Below are positions 40,345 through 51,103 of a DNA stretch of 64,000 nucleotides, in pieces; position 1 is the first letter of the stretch, and each line of letters starts with the position of its first letter. Location: NCBI RefSeq assembly GCF_003148495.1, contig NZ_QGGH01000003.1, positions 372,001 to 436,000 on the forward strand. Reading direction: 5' to 3'. The translations under genes and the position numbers were made by a program. The notes beneath the pieces are model-generated. The model saw nothing but the letters and a program-made list of their open reading frames with translations, did no database searches and was not told where the DNA came from. The DNA is from Mesorhizobium loti (GTDB lineage Bacteria; Pseudomonadota; Alphaproteobacteria; Rhizobiales; Rhizobiaceae).

Positions 40345-40463
40345 TCCGACATCTCTCCGGCCAATCTCACGCGGCCATTGTCACAAAACGGCCTCGCCCT
40401 TCGCCGCGCCTTGGTTTAGAGCAAAGCCCAAGGTTTAGAGCAATGCCGCAAGGCCACTAGTAG

Positions 40464-41510
<1,047 letters not shown>

Positions 41511-41514
41511 ACCG

Positions 41515-42687
41515 ATGCAGTCGCTGAAAAAATATCGGCGCATCACCGTCAAGATCGGCTCGGCGCTGCTCGTCGACCGCGCGACGGGCCTAAAGCGCGA
41601 CTGGCTGGCCTCGCTCGCCGACGACATTGCCTTGCTGGCCCAGGGCGGCGCCGAGATCCTCGTCGTCTCCTCCGGCGCCATAGCGCTTGGCCGCACCATC
41701 CTTGGCCTCGGCAAGCGCGCCCTGAAGCTCGAGGAGAGCCAGGCCGCGGCAGCCGTCGGGCAGATCGCCCTGGCCGGCGCCTGGTCGGATGCGCTCGGCA
41801 AGGGCAGCCTGAAGTCGGGCCAGATCCTGCTGACGCTCGGCGACACCGAGGAGCGCCGCCGTTATCTCAATGCGCGGGCGACGATCTCGACGCTTCTGAA
41901 GATGAAGGCGGTGCCGGTCATCAATGAGAACGACACGGTGGCGACGTCCGAAATCCGCTATGGCGACAATGACCGGCTGGCGGCGCGCGTCGCCACCATG
42001 ATGGGCGCCGATCTTTTGGTGCTGCTCTCCGACATTGACGGGCTCTATACGGCGCCGCCGGCGCGCGACCCCAACGCCAAATTCATTCCGGTGGTCGATC
42101 GCATCACACCCGACATCGAAGCGATGGCGGGTGCGGCCGCTTCCGAGCTGTCGCGCGGCGGCATGCGCACGAAGCTCGATGCCGGCAAGATCGCCACCGC
42201 CGCCGGCACCGCGATGATCATCACGTCAGGCACGCGGCTGTCGCCGTTGATGGCGATCGAACGCGGCGAGCGTGCCACCTTCTTCCGGCCGAGCGCCAAC
42301 CCGGTCAAGGGCTACAAGACCTGGATCGCCGGCCAGCTCGAACCTGCCGGCCGGCTGACAGTCGATGCCGGCGCCATCGGCGCGCTGCTGTCGGGCAAGT
42401 CGCTGCTGCCGGCCGGCGTCAAGCTGGTCAGCGGCAATTTCTCGCGCGGCGACACGGTGGCGATCCTGTCGCCCGAGGGCCGCGAGATCGCGCGCGGGCT
42501 GGTTGCCTATGATGCCGCCGATGCCGTAAGGATCGCAGGTCTGAAGACGGCCGAGATCGAAACCGTGCTCGGCTACGAGGCGCGCTCGGCGATGATCCAC
42601 CGCGACGACCTTGTGGTGAGCCATTCTGGTGACCAAGTACGGGCCAGCGACCAAGTATTGGCCGGTGGCAACGTAAGCGGAGGATGA
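41515..42687 (+). CDS. proB: Glutamate 5-kinase
   Basis: ProB phosphorylates glutamate in the first step of proline synthesis. The 390 residues comprise an amino-acid kinase domain ([40 protein letters not shown]) and a C-terminal PUA domain (about 290-375). The start at 41515 is chosen over a frame start inside obgE. It is followed by proA after three bases, so the two are translated together. Confidence 0.95.
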   Translation: MQSLKKYRRITVKIGSALLVDRATGLKRDWLASLADDIALLAQGGAEILVVSSGAIALGRTILGLGKRALKLEESQAAAAVGQIALAGAWSDALGKGSLKSGQILLTLGDTEERRRYLNARATISTLLKMKAVPVINENDTVATSEIRYGDNDRLAARVATMMGADLLVLLSDIDGLYTAPPARDPNAKFIPVVDRITPDIEAMAGAAASELSRGGMRTKLDAGKIATAAGTAMIITSGTRLSPLMAIERGERATFFRPSANPVKGYKTWIAGQLEPAGRLTVDAGAIGALLSGKSLLPAGVKLVSGNFSRGDTVAILSPEGREIARGLVAYDAADAVRIAGLKTAEIETVLGYEARSAMIHRDDLVVSHSGDQVRASDQVLAGGNVSGG

Positions 42688-42690
42688 GCC

Positions 42691-43977
42691 ATGCTGAAGC
42701 TGCATGAAAAATCCGGGGATGACACCGTAGCAACGATGGCCGATATCGGCCGCCGCGCCCGCGCTGCCGCCCGACCGCTGGCCATCGCCACGACCGCCGC
42801 CAAGAACGCCGGGCTTCTCGCCATGGCCGAGGCGATCGTTGCTTGTGAGCAGGACATTCTCGACGCCAACGCCATCGACATCTCGAACGGCCAGGAATCC
42901 GGACTTTCCGCCTCCTTCATGGACCGGCTGAAGCTCGATCCGGCGCGCATCCGAGCCATGGCTGAAGGCATCAGGGAGATCGCCGCGCTGCGCGATCCGG
43001 TCGGCGATGTCATCGCGCAATGGGACAGGCCGAACGGCCTGCATATCGAGCGTGTGCGCACGCCGCTTGGCGTCGTCGGCGTCATCTATGAGAGCCGCCC
43101 GAACGTCACGGCCGATGCTGGGGCGCTGTGCCTCAAGGCCGGCAATCCGGTGATCCTGCGCGGCGGCTCGGATTCGCTCAATTCTTCGGCCGCCATCCAT
43201 GCCTGCCTGGTCGAGGGGTTGAAGGAAGCCGGCCTGCCTGAAGACGCCATCCAGCTGGTGCCGACCACCGACCGCGCCGCCGTTGGCGAGATGCTGAAGG
43301 GGTTGGGTGGTTCGCTCGACGTCATCATCCCGCGCGGCGGCAAAAGCCTCGTCGGACGTGTGCAGAACGAGGCGCGGGTGCCGGTCTTCGCGCATCTCGA
43401 AGGCATTTGCCATCTCTACATCGACCGCTCGGCCGATCTCGACATGGCGGTGCGGATTGCGGTCAACGCCAAGATGCGGCGCACCGGCGTCTGTGGTGCC
43501 GCCGAGACGCTGCTGGTCGACCGGGCGGTTGCCTCCACGCATCTGGTGCCGATCCTGGACGCCTTGCGCGCGGCCGGCTGCGAAATCCATGCCGATGCCG
43601 AGGTGCTGAAAGTGTTTTTCGACGCCAAGCCGGCGACCGATGCCGACTGGGTGACCGAATATCTCGATGCTGTCATCGCGGTGAAGCTGGTAGACGGTAT
43701 CGGCGGTGCGATCGAACACATCGAAACCTTTTCCTCGCATCACACCGAGGCGATCGTCGCCGAAGATGCGCAAGCGGTCGAAAAATTCTTCAACGAGATC
43801 GATTCGGCGATCCTGCTGCACAATGCCTCGACGCAGTTCGCCGATGGCGGCGAATTCGGCATGGGCGCCGAGATCGGCATCGCCACCGGCAAGATGCATG
43901 CGCGCGGACCGGTCGGCGTGGAGCAGCTGACCTCGTTCAAATACCGCGTGCGCGGGTCGGGACAGGTGAGGCCTTGA
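42691..43977 (+). CDS. proA: Gamma-glutamyl phosphate reductase
   Basis: ProA reduces glutamyl-5-phosphate to the semialdehyde in proline synthesis. The 428 residues have the aldehyde dehydrogenase fold. [23 protein letters not shown] lies near 130, and the catalytic cysteine is in [13 protein letters not shown] near 270. It is between proB and nadD. Confidence 0.96.
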   Translation: MLKLHEKSGDDTVATMADIGRRARAAARPLAIATTAAKNAGLLAMAEAIVACEQDILDANAIDISNGQESGLSASFMDRLKLDPARIRAMAEGIREIAALRDPVGDVIAQWDRPNGLHIERVRTPLGVVGVIYESRPNVTADAGALCLKAGNPVILRGGSDSLNSSAAIHACLVEGLKEAGLPEDAIQLVPTTDRAAVGEMLKGLGGSLDVIIPRGGKSLVGRVQNEARVPVFAHLEGICHLYIDRSADLDMAVRIAVNAKMRRTGVCGAAETLLVDRAVASTHLVPILDALRAAGCEIHADAEVLKVFFDAKPATDADWVTEYLDAVIAVKLVDGIGGAIEHIETFSSHHTEAIVAEDAQAVEKFFNEIDSAILLHNASTQFADGGEFGMGAEIGIATGKMHARGPVGVEQLTSFKYRVRGSGQVRP

Positions 43978-44004
43978 AGCTTTTCGTCGTCAGAGCCTGA
44001 GGCA

Positions 44005-44637
44005 ATGCTGGCATCTTCCGAACCGGCGGTACCCTCCCGTTACCTGAAGATGCCGCACGCCGAAAAAGGCCTCGCCGTTGGCTTGTTCGGAGGCTCGTTC
44101 AATCCGCCGCATGCCGGCCACGCGCTGGTCGCCGAGATTGCGCTGCGACGCCTGGCGCTTGATCAGCTGTGGTGGATGGTGACGCCGGGCAATCCGCTGA
44201 AGAGCACCAGGGAATTGGCGCCGCTCAGCGAACGGCTGCAACTGTCCGAGCAGATCGCCAAGAACCCGAAGATCAAGGTCACCGCCTTCGAGGCCGCCCA
44301 TCATGTCCGCTACACCGCCGACACGCTGGCGCTGGTCAAGGCGCGCAATCCTGGCGTCGACTTCGTCTGGATCATGGGTGCGGATAGTCTGCGCGATTTC
44401 CATCGCTGGCAGCGCTGGCGCGAGATCGTCATGACCTTCCCGATTGCCGTCATCGACCGCCCGGGAGCAACGCTGTCGTTCCTGTCTTCGGTCGTCGCCA
44501 AGACCTTCGACTATGCCCGCGTCGACGAGGGCGATGCGCCGCGGCTTGCCCGCATGAAGGCGCCGGCCTGGACCTTCATCCACGGCCCGCGCTCGTCGCT
44601 GTCGTCGAGCGCGATCCGCAAGCTGGCGAAGGGGTGA
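44005..44637 (+). CDS. nadD: Nicotinate-nucleotide adenylyltransferase
   Basis: NadD makes deamido-NAD from nicotinate mononucleotide and ATP. The 210 residues contain GLFGGSFNPPHAGHALV near residue 26 (HxGH-type nucleotidyltransferase motif) and SSSAIRKL near the C-terminus. ATG at 44005 has GAGG upstream; an internal ATG at 44050 is an alternative. It ends the obgE-proBA-nadD run. Confidence 0.94.
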   Translation: MLASSEPAVPSRYLKMPHAEKGLAVGLFGGSFNPPHAGHALVAEIALRRLALDQLWWMVTPGNPLKSTRELAPLSERLQLSEQIAKNPKIKVTAFEAAHHVRYTADTLALVKARNPGVDFVWIMGADSLRDFHRWQRWREIVMTFPIAVIDRPGATLSFLSSVVAKTFDYARVDEGDAPRLARMKAPAWTFIHGPRSSLSSSAIRKLAKG

Positions 44638-44705
44638 GCCCACCCGCCCGGCCATGTCGCTTTTATCGCTCCCTTTGCCCGTTTCATGGGCAATCCTGAG
44701 CAGGC

Positions 44706-45998
44706 ATGTCGATTCCCAGGAAAAACCGCAGCGAAGCCGAGCAGGGCGCCGAGCCCACGCCGCTGATCGCGATTGCCAGCGTCATCGTGTCGATGGCGCT
44801 GATCGCCGTCGGCAATGGGCTGATGTTTGCTTATATCCCGGTCCGGCTCGGCGCCGAGGGTTTCGATCCGACCTGGGCCGGGCTGATCATCACCGGACTT
44901 TCGGCCGGCGGCCTCGCCGGCTGCATCCTGACCGGACCGCTGGTCAGAAGGGTTGGCCATGCCCGCGCCTTCATGGTGCTGTCGGCGCTGATCGCGCTGG
45001 CCAATGCCGCTGTCGGCGCCGGGGTCCATCCGCTGCTGTGGATCGCCGCCCGCGCGCTCTACGGCTTTGCCATATGCGGCCTGTTCATCGTCGCGCAGAG
45101 CTGGCTCAACGATGCCGTTGCCAATGTCATTCGCGGCCGGGTGATGGCGTTCTTCTACGTTGCCTATGTCGCCGGGCTCGGCGTCGGCTATGCGACGCTG
45201 GCGCTGGTCGATATCAGGACGGCGGATGCGCCGCTGATCGGTATCGTCTTCACGGCGCTGTCGATCCTTCCCGTGGGGATGACGCGGCTGGCCCAGCCGC
45301 CGGCGCCGCAGGCGGCTTCAGTGGCGCTGCGCCGGGCCTGGCGGATTTCGCCGGTCGGCGTCGCCGGCATGCTGGCGGTCGGCGGCCTGTCGATGTCGAT
45401 CGCGGGCTTCGCTCCGATCCATGCCACGGCCAAGGGCTACAGCCAGGCCGATGTGGCGCTGCTGCTTTCGGCGATGCCGGTCGGCACGCTGATCCTGCAG
45501 ATCCCGCTTGGCTGGATTTCCGACCGCACAGACCGCCGCTATGTGCTGATCGCCGCATCCGCGCTCGCCATGGTCGCCGGCCTGTTCGCGCTCGGGTTCG
45601 ATGGCGGCGCGCTGGCGGCGCTGGTGGTGATTTATATCGTTTGGGATGGCGCCTCGGAATCGATCTATTCGCTTTCCAGCGCGCATGCCTCCGACCGTGC
45701 CGGCAAGGAGGACATGGTGGCGCTGTCCAGTTCGCTGCTGTTTGCCTGGTCGCTGTCGGGCTTCGTCGTGCCAGGCATCGTGACGGCGCTGTCGGCTGTC
45801 TTCGGAACGCAGGCCTTCATCTATGTGGCGATCCTCATCGCCGCTGCGTTCTGCATGTTCGTGCTTATGCGCGTATTCACGACGCAGGCTGTTCCTGCCG
45901 GTGAAACCGGCAGTTTCGCACCGATGACGGCGCAGGCGCCTTTACCGGTGGAGCTTGCGTTCGCGCCGGACGAGCAGGACCGACACAGGGGCAGCTGA
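44706..45998 (+). CDS. Major facilitator superfamily transporter
   Basis: The 430-residue protein has twelve predicted membrane helices with the classical split into two halves. WISDRTDRRYVLIAASALA, a motif-A-like loop, lies near residue 262. It resembles the YcaD group of sugar-like or unknown-substrate permeases. The substrate is unknown. It is convergent with the MscS gene, whose stop is directly adjacent. Confidence 0.8.
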   Translation: MSIPRKNRSEAEQGAEPTPLIAIASVIVSMALIAVGNGLMFAYIPVRLGAEGFDPTWAGLIITGLSAGGLAGCILTGPLVRRVGHARAFMVLSALIALANAAVGAGVHPLLWIAARALYGFAICGLFIVAQSWLNDAVANVIRGRVMAFFYVAYVAGLGVGYATLALVDIRTADAPLIGIVFTALSILPVGMTRLAQPPAPQAASVALRRAWRISPVGVAGMLAVGGLSMSIAGFAPIHATAKGYSQADVALLLSAMPVGTLILQIPLGWISDRTDRRYVLIAASALAMVAGLFALGFDGGALAALVVIYIVWDGASESIYSLSSAHASDRAGKEDMVALSSSLLFAWSLSGFVVPGIVTALSAVFGTQAFIYVAILIAAAFCMFVLMRVFTTQAVPAGETGSFAPMTAQAPLPVELAFAPDEQDRHRGS

Positions 45999-46850
45999 TT
46001 ATTGCCGGCGGGCTTCCGGTTGCGGCGCTTCCGGTGGCGGCTGCGGGATCGATATGCCTTCCGAGTCGAATTCCTGCTTGGCGCGCTTGGTGAGATCGGT
46101 CTGGGTGGCGAAGAAATCAGCCGACGATGTCCAGTAACGCAAGGCAATCGAAACGGTGCTTTCGCCCAATGTCGCGACGAATGCGATCGGTGCCGGCTCA
46201 CGCTTCACCCGTCGCTCGGCGGCGGCAATGGCAAGCAAGGTCTTCTGAGCGCGGTCGATGTCGTTCCATGAACCGATGCTGAGCGCGATGTCGCTGCGGC
46301 GCACGCCGTTGCGCGAGAAGTTGCGCACCGGCTGGTTCCACAGCGTCGAATTGGGCGCGAGGATGTAGACGCCGTCGGCGCTCCTGAGCTTGGTCGCGAA
46401 CAGGCCGATCTCCTCGATCGAGCCGGCAATCGAACCGACCTCGACGGACTCACCGATGCGAAATGGCCGCAGCGCCAGAAGCATGATGCCGGCGGCAATG
46501 TTCTGCAGCGTGCCTTGCAACGCCAGGCCGATGGCCAGGCCGATGGCACCGATCGCGGCAATTATCGACGCCGTCTGCACGCCGAATTGGCCGAGCACCA
46601 TGATGGTGACGAGGATCAGGATGGCGTAGCGGACGATCTTGGAGAAGAAATGCCGCAACGTTGCATCGAAACCATGGATATGGCCGAGGCCGGCGAAGAT
46701 CGAACGTTCGGCAAGGCCGGCGATGATGTAGCCGACAACCAAGAGGATGACGGCACCGATGGCCGAGAAGGAGTAGGAAACGATCAGCGTACTCAGCTGC
46801 GCGAGGCCAGCCTGGACGGTGAGAAGGGCGTTTTGCGGGTCGATCGGCAT
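45999..46850 (-). CDS. Small-conductance mechanosensitive channel (MscS family)
   Basis: The 283-residue protein has three N-terminal membrane helices. The pore-lining segment is SIIAAIGAIGLAIGLALQGTLQNIAAGIMLL, followed by the MscS beta domain (GESVEVGSIAGSIEEIGLFATKLR). It protects the inner membrane against hypo-osmotic shock. It shares its end with the convergent MFS gene without a gap. Confidence 0.9.
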   Translation of the reverse strand: MPIDPQNALLTVQAGLAQLSTLIVSYSFSAIGAVILLVVGYIIAGLAERSIFAGLGHIHGFDATLRHFFSKIVRYAILILVTIMVLGQFGVQTASIIAAIGAIGLAIGLALQGTLQNIAAGIMLLALRPFRIGESVEVGSIAGSIEEIGLFATKLRSADGVYILAPNSTLWNQPVRNFSRNGVRRSDIALSIGSWNDIDRAQKTLLAIAAAERRVKREPAPIAFVATLGESTVSIALRYWTSSADFFATQTDLTKRAKQEFDSEGISIPQPPPEAPQPEARRQ

Positions 46851-47092
46851 GGCAAGATTCCGGTTGGTCGGTGAGCCGATAACCCATGCGGGCGGCGAGG
46901 GTTCCGATCTTTTCCAGCGTGCGGCGAAACCACAGGACCGAGAATACGTTGGTGCGAGGCGGGGTCCCGTCTTGAAACTGTCAGGGAACTCTGCCTATCT
47001 AAGTGGTGTCACCTGCTTTTGGGGGTGATTTGGTTGTTCTTGCTGCGAAAGGAAATACACTGAGAACAGCACTGCGGAAGAAGGCCGATATC

Positions 47093-47470
47093 ATGCCTTC
47101 GCCGGCCAGGATCAGCGTAGACGACGCCGTGTCCCGCGCCATCAAGACAGTCCTTGCCAGTCTGGAAGACTCCAAGGCCGAAAATATTGTCTCAATCGAC
47201 ATCCAGGGGAAATCGAGCCTCGGCGACTATATGGTCGTCGCTTCGGGCCGATCGCACCGTCATGTTGCGGCTGTCGCCGATCATCTTCTCAAAGCGATCA
47301 AGGATGCCGGTCTCGGCACTGCGCGCGTTGAGGGGTTGGCAGGCGCCGACTGGGTCCTGATCGATTCGGGCGACATCATCGTCCACGTCTTCCGCCCTGA
47401 AGTCCGCGAATTCTACAATCTCGAAAAGATGTGGCAGGCGCCGGATCTCGAGGAAGAGACCCTCCACTAA
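47093..47470 (+). CDS. rsfS: Ribosomal silencing factor RsfS
   Basis: RsfS binds L14 and blocks subunit joining in starved cells. The 125 residues contain SLGDYMVVASGRSHRHVAAVADHL, GLAGADWVLIDSGDIIVHVFRPEVREFYNLEKMW and other family hallmarks. The start at 47093 has GAAGAAGG upstream. The usual nadD-rsfS-rlmH order is interrupted here by the MFS and MscS genes. Confidence 0.93.
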   Translation: MPSPARISVDDAVSRAIKTVLASLEDSKAENIVSIDIQGKSSLGDYMVVASGRSHRHVAAVADHLLKAIKDAGLGTARVEGLAGADWVLIDSGDIIVHVFRPEVREFYNLEKMWQAPDLEEETLH

Positions 47471-47485
47471 GCCGCCTTTGTTTTG

Positions 47486-47532
47486 ATGCATGTCGTTGTT
47501 CCAAAACCGATTCCTACTTTGGTGACATGCAT
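47486..47532. repeat. ATGCATGTCG palindromic repeat, copy 1
   Basis: A 47-bp palindrome runs from ATGCATGTCGTTGTTCCAAA to TTTGGTGACATGCAT. It is one of four copies in the window, all between genes. Confidence 0.85.
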
Positions 47533-47553
47533 TAGCGGCTTACAGGGGCGAGG

Positions 47554-48036
47554 ATGAAGATATCAGTTCATGCCGTGGGCCGGATGAAAGCCGGCCCCGA
47601 GAAGCTGCTCGCCGACCGTTATTTCGAGCGCTTCGCCAAGAGCGGCCCGGCGGTGGGGCTTGAATTTGCCGGCATTGCCGAGATAGCCGAGGGGCGTGCC
47701 CAGACCGCCAGCGAACGCCGGCGCGAGGAAGGCCAGAAGCTGCAGACGCAGTTGCAGCCCGGCACCGCGCTGATCCTTCTCGACGAACGCGGCAAAAGCT
47801 TTTCCTCGGAGGACTTCGCCGGGCGCCTTGGCCTGTTGCGTGACGGTGGCCGCAAGGCGCTGGTCATCGCCATCGGCGGCGCCGACGGCCACGATCAGTC
47901 GCTGCGCGACCAGGCCGAACTGGTGATGTCGTTCGGATTGCTGACCTGGCCGCACCAATTGGTGCGCGTGATGCTGGGTGAGCAGCTTTATCGGGTGGCC
48001 ACCATTCTTTCGGGACATCCCTACCATCGCTCGTAA
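47554..48036 (+). CDS. rlmH: 23S rRNA pseudouridine1915 N3-methyltransferase
   Basis: RlmH methylates pseudouridine 1915 of 23S rRNA using S-adenosylmethionine. The 160 residues have the SPOUT fold with IAIGGADGHDQSLRDQ and the C-terminal RVMLGEQLYRVATILSGHPYHR. It follows rsfS, with a palindromic repeat in the 83-bp gap. Confidence 0.95.
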   Translation: MKISVHAVGRMKAGPEKLLADRYFERFAKSGPAVGLEFAGIAEIAEGRAQTASERRREEGQKLQTQLQPGTALILLDERGKSFSSEDFAGRLGLLRDGGRKALVIAIGGADGHDQSLRDQAELVMSFGLLTWPHQLVRVMLGEQLYRVATILSGHPYHRS

Positions 48037-48104
48037 ATCGGTGAATTGGCGCGACCTGCCCGGATTTCCGCCCCAATGCCGCGCCAGATTGGACCTTTGG
48101 TCTT

Positions 48105-48152
48105 ATGCATGTCGTTTTCCCAAAACCGGGACCACTTCTGGGCGACATGCAT
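48105..48152. repeat. ATGCATGTCG palindromic repeat, copy 2
   Basis: The 48-bp palindrome (ATGCATGTCGTTTTCCCAAA to CTGGGCGACATGCAT) lies between rlmH and the EnvC-like gene. Confidence 0.85.
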
Positions 48153-48220
48153 TCGGGAACGGGCCTTTTCAAACATGGTTGATGGTTCGTTAACGAAGCC
48201 GCAGATAGAGTCGACACCGG

Positions 48221-49576
48221 ATGTCTGAAGGCTGGAAATCGAGAACGGGCTCATGGCGCGCGCGCTGCGGCATCGCGGCGGCGGTGCTTGTGCTGTCGCT
48301 GCATGCGGGGCGGGCCGAAAACACGCTCGACATGGCTCCCGATCCGGACCAGAGCCGGGCTGAATACGAACGGGTCTCGAAGGAGATCACGCTGTCGTCG
48401 GAACGGTTGGCCAAGCTCTCCGCCGACATCGCGACCATCAAGAAGGATCACGCCTCGATCACTGCCGCACTGATCCAGTCGGCGATGACCGAGCAGAAGC
48501 TCGGCCAGGACATCGAGGACATCGGCGCCAGGCTGGAAGGGCTGAAGGGCCAGGAGCAGAAGATACGTGTCTCGCTGGTGGCGCGGCGTGATGTGCTTGC
48601 CGAAGTGCTGGGCGCGCTGCAGCGCATGGGGCTGAACCCGCCGCCGGCGATCCTGGTCAAGCCGGAGGACGCGCTGTCGTCGGTGCGCAGTGCCATCCTG
48701 CTCGGTGCCGTGGTGCCGGAACTGCGTCAGCAAACAGATATCCTGCTCGCCGATCTCAAGGAGCAGTCGCGGGTCACGGCCTCGATCGAGGCCGAACGGG
48801 CGCGGCTGACGGCGGCGGTCGGTGACCAGGCGGCGGAAAAGAAGCGACTCGGCATGCTGCTGGAGGCCAAGCAGAAGCTCGAAGCCGACACGCAAACGCA
48901 AATGGCCGCTGAAAAGCAGCGATCCGAGGCGCTGGCGGCCAAGGCCGGCAGCCTGAAAGAGTTGATCGCCTCGCTCGAAGCGCAAGCCGACAAGAGCCGC
49001 AAGGCTGCCGATGCGGCCAAGGCTGCCGATGCCGCCAAGGCCGCCGAGCAGAAGACGGCGGATGGCGACGAGACATCAGCGCCGGCGGAACTGGCGTCGC
49101 TGCCCGTTCCGGAAAGCAACCAACTTGCCGCTGCGGCACCCTTTTCGGCGCTGCAGGGACAGATCGCGCTGCCGGTGACCGGCCGTATCAAGCTGCGATT
49201 CGGCGCCGATGACGGTAACGGCGCGGTGATGCTTGGCGACATGGTTGCGACACAATCGGGAGCCATCGTCACCGCACCGGCGGATGGGAATGTGCTTTAT
49301 GCGGGGCCGTTTCGCTCCTATGGTCAACTCTTGATCCTTAACGCAGGCGACGGCTATCATGTCGTTTTGGCGGGGATGAGCAGAATCAGCGTCGCGACCG
49401 GTCAGTCAGTGCTCGCAGGAGAGCCGATCGGCGCGATGGGAGAGGCCCGGGTGGCGAGCACCTCGGTTTCGAAGAATGGAAATGCCACGCCGGAACTCTA
49501 TGTCGAGTTCCGCAAGGATGGAAAACCCGTCGATCCGGCCCCATGGTGGGCGGACCGTTTTTCTGGAAGGACGTGA
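48221..49576 (+). CDS. EnvC-like murein hydrolase activator
   Basis: The 451-residue periplasmic protein has a signal peptide (GIAAAVLVLSLHAGRA). A long coiled coil follows (about 45-290, rich in Glu, Lys, Ala), and then a C-terminal LytM-like domain (RIKLRFGADDGNGAVMLGDMVAT, GDGYHVVLAGM, ELYVEFRKDGKPVDP). The zinc ligands of active LytM enzymes are missing, as in EnvC, so it should activate amidases at the septum rather than cut peptidoglycan. It is followed by ctpA after three bases. Confidence 0.88.
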   Translation: MSEGWKSRTGSWRARCGIAAAVLVLSLHAGRAENTLDMAPDPDQSRAEYERVSKEITLSSERLAKLSADIATIKKDHASITAALIQSAMTEQKLGQDIEDIGARLEGLKGQEQKIRVSLVARRDVLAEVLGALQRMGLNPPPAILVKPEDALSSVRSAILLGAVVPELRQQTDILLADLKEQSRVTASIEAERARLTAAVGDQAAEKKRLGMLLEAKQKLEADTQTQMAAEKQRSEALAAKAGSLKELIASLEAQADKSRKAADAAKAADAAKAAEQKTADGDETSAPAELASLPVPESNQLAAAAPFSALQGQIALPVTGRIKLRFGADDGNGAVMLGDMVATQSGAIVTAPADGNVLYAGPFRSYGQLLILNAGDGYHVVLAGMSRISVATGQSVLAGEPIGAMGEARVASTSVSKNGNATPELYVEFRKDGKPVDPAPWWADRFSGRT

Positions 49577-49579
49577 ATA

Positions 49580-50908
49580 ATGCGGAAACTGTCGCTTCTG
49601 TTTGCCGGTGCGCTGATGGGCGCGTCCGCCATGAGCCTTGTCTATGGCACACCCGGCTCGGCGGCGAACGCTGCAGGGTCGGAGACCTACAAGCAACTGG
49701 CGATCTTCGGCGATATCTTCGAGCGGGTGCGGGCACAGTATGTGACACCGCCCGACGACAAGTCGCTTGTCGAGAACGCCATCAACGGCATGCTTGCCTC
49801 GCTTGACCCGCACTCCTCCTACATGAACGCCGAGCAGGCGCAGGATATGCGCGTCCAGACCAAGGGCGAGTTCGGCGGCCTCGGCATCGAGGTCACCATG
49901 GAGAACGACCTGGTCAAGGTGATCACGCCGATCGACGACACCCCGGCCGCCAAGGCAGGCGTGCTGGCCGGCGACTACATCGCCAAGATCGACGGCGAAG
50001 AGGTTCGCGGCCTGACCCTCAACGACGCGGTCGACAAGATGCGTGGCCTGGTCAACACACCGATCAAGCTCACCATCCTGCGCCAGGGCGCCGACAAGCC
50101 GATCGAACTGACGGTCGTACGCGACATCATCAAGGTCAAGGCGGTCAAGTTCCGGGTCGAGAACGACATCGGCTACATGAAGATCACCTCCTTCACCGAA
50201 AAGACCTATGACGACCTCGAGAACGCCATCGACACCATCAAGAAGCAGGTGCCGGACGACAAGCTCAAGGGCTACGTTCTGGATCTCCGCCTCAATCCGG
50301 GTGGTCTGCTCGACCAGGCGGTGAGCGTGTCCGATGCCTTCCTCAACCGCGGCGAGATCGTCTCGACGCGCGGCCGTGATCCCAAGGACGTCACCCGCTT
50401 CGACGCCAAGCCCAAGCAGGTTGACGACATCAACGGCAAGCCGATGATCGTTCTGGTCAATGGCGGTTCGGCCAGTGCATCCGAAATCGTCGCCGGCGCG
50501 CTGCAGGATCTGCGCCGTGTCACGGTGGTCGGCACGCAGTCCTTCGGCAAGGGTTCGGTGCAGACCATCATTCCGCTCGGCGAGAATGGTGCGCTGCGGC
50601 TGACGACGGCGCTCTATTACACGCCGTCCGGCAAGTCGATCCAGGGCAAGGGCATCACGCCCGACATCAAGGTCGACCAGCCGCTGCCGCCGGAACTGCA
50701 GGGCAGGGACCTGACGCGCGGTGAATCCGACCTCAAGGGCCATATCAAGGGCGCCGACGAGAGCACGACCGGTTCGGGGTCGGCGGCCTATGTGCCGCCG
50801 GATCCGAAGGACGACCTGCAGCTCATCTATGCCGAGCAGCTGCTGCGCGGCCAGAAGACTGATCCGTCCTTCCCGCCCAATCCGCAAAAGGCCGTTCTCA
50901 ACCAGTAG
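49580..50908 (+). CDS. ctpA: Carboxy-terminal processing protease (S41 family)
   Basis: This is a periplasmic tail-specific protease of 442 residues. It has an N-terminal signal-like segment, a PDZ domain (GGLGIEVTMENDLVKVITPIDDTPAAKAG, near 95-175) and the S41 core. The catalytic serine is in NGGSASASEIVAGALQD and the lysine is in TQSFGKGSVQT. It lies in the common EnvC-CtpA-YibQ order of alphaproteobacteria. Confidence 0.95.
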   Translation: MRKLSLLFAGALMGASAMSLVYGTPGSAANAAGSETYKQLAIFGDIFERVRAQYVTPPDDKSLVENAINGMLASLDPHSSYMNAEQAQDMRVQTKGEFGGLGIEVTMENDLVKVITPIDDTPAAKAGVLAGDYIAKIDGEEVRGLTLNDAVDKMRGLVNTPIKLTILRQGADKPIELTVVRDIIKVKAVKFRVENDIGYMKITSFTEKTYDDLENAIDTIKKQVPDDKLKGYVLDLRLNPGGLLDQAVSVSDAFLNRGEIVSTRGRDPKDVTRFDAKPKQVDDINGKPMIVLVNGGSASASEIVAGALQDLRRVTVVGTQSFGKGSVQTIIPLGENGALRLTTALYYTPSGKSIQGKGITPDIKVDQPLPPELQGRDLTRGESDLKGHIKGADESTTGSGSAAYVPPDPKDDLQLIYAEQLLRGQKTDPSFPPNPQKAVLNQ

Positions 50909-51103
50909 GCCCGTGGCCAACAACAGGTCTGGCCGCCTGATGGAAGCAATGCGATGCTGCCGGGACCGAAAGGTTCCGGCAGTTTGATTCGGGGCAAGGC
51001 GAAGCCCTCAAACACGGCGCCAGGGGTGCGCCAGGATGGATGAATTCGCGCATGTCTTTTCGAAGCGGTTTCGTCTTCGAAGCCATGCGCTCGGGGATTA
51101 GGC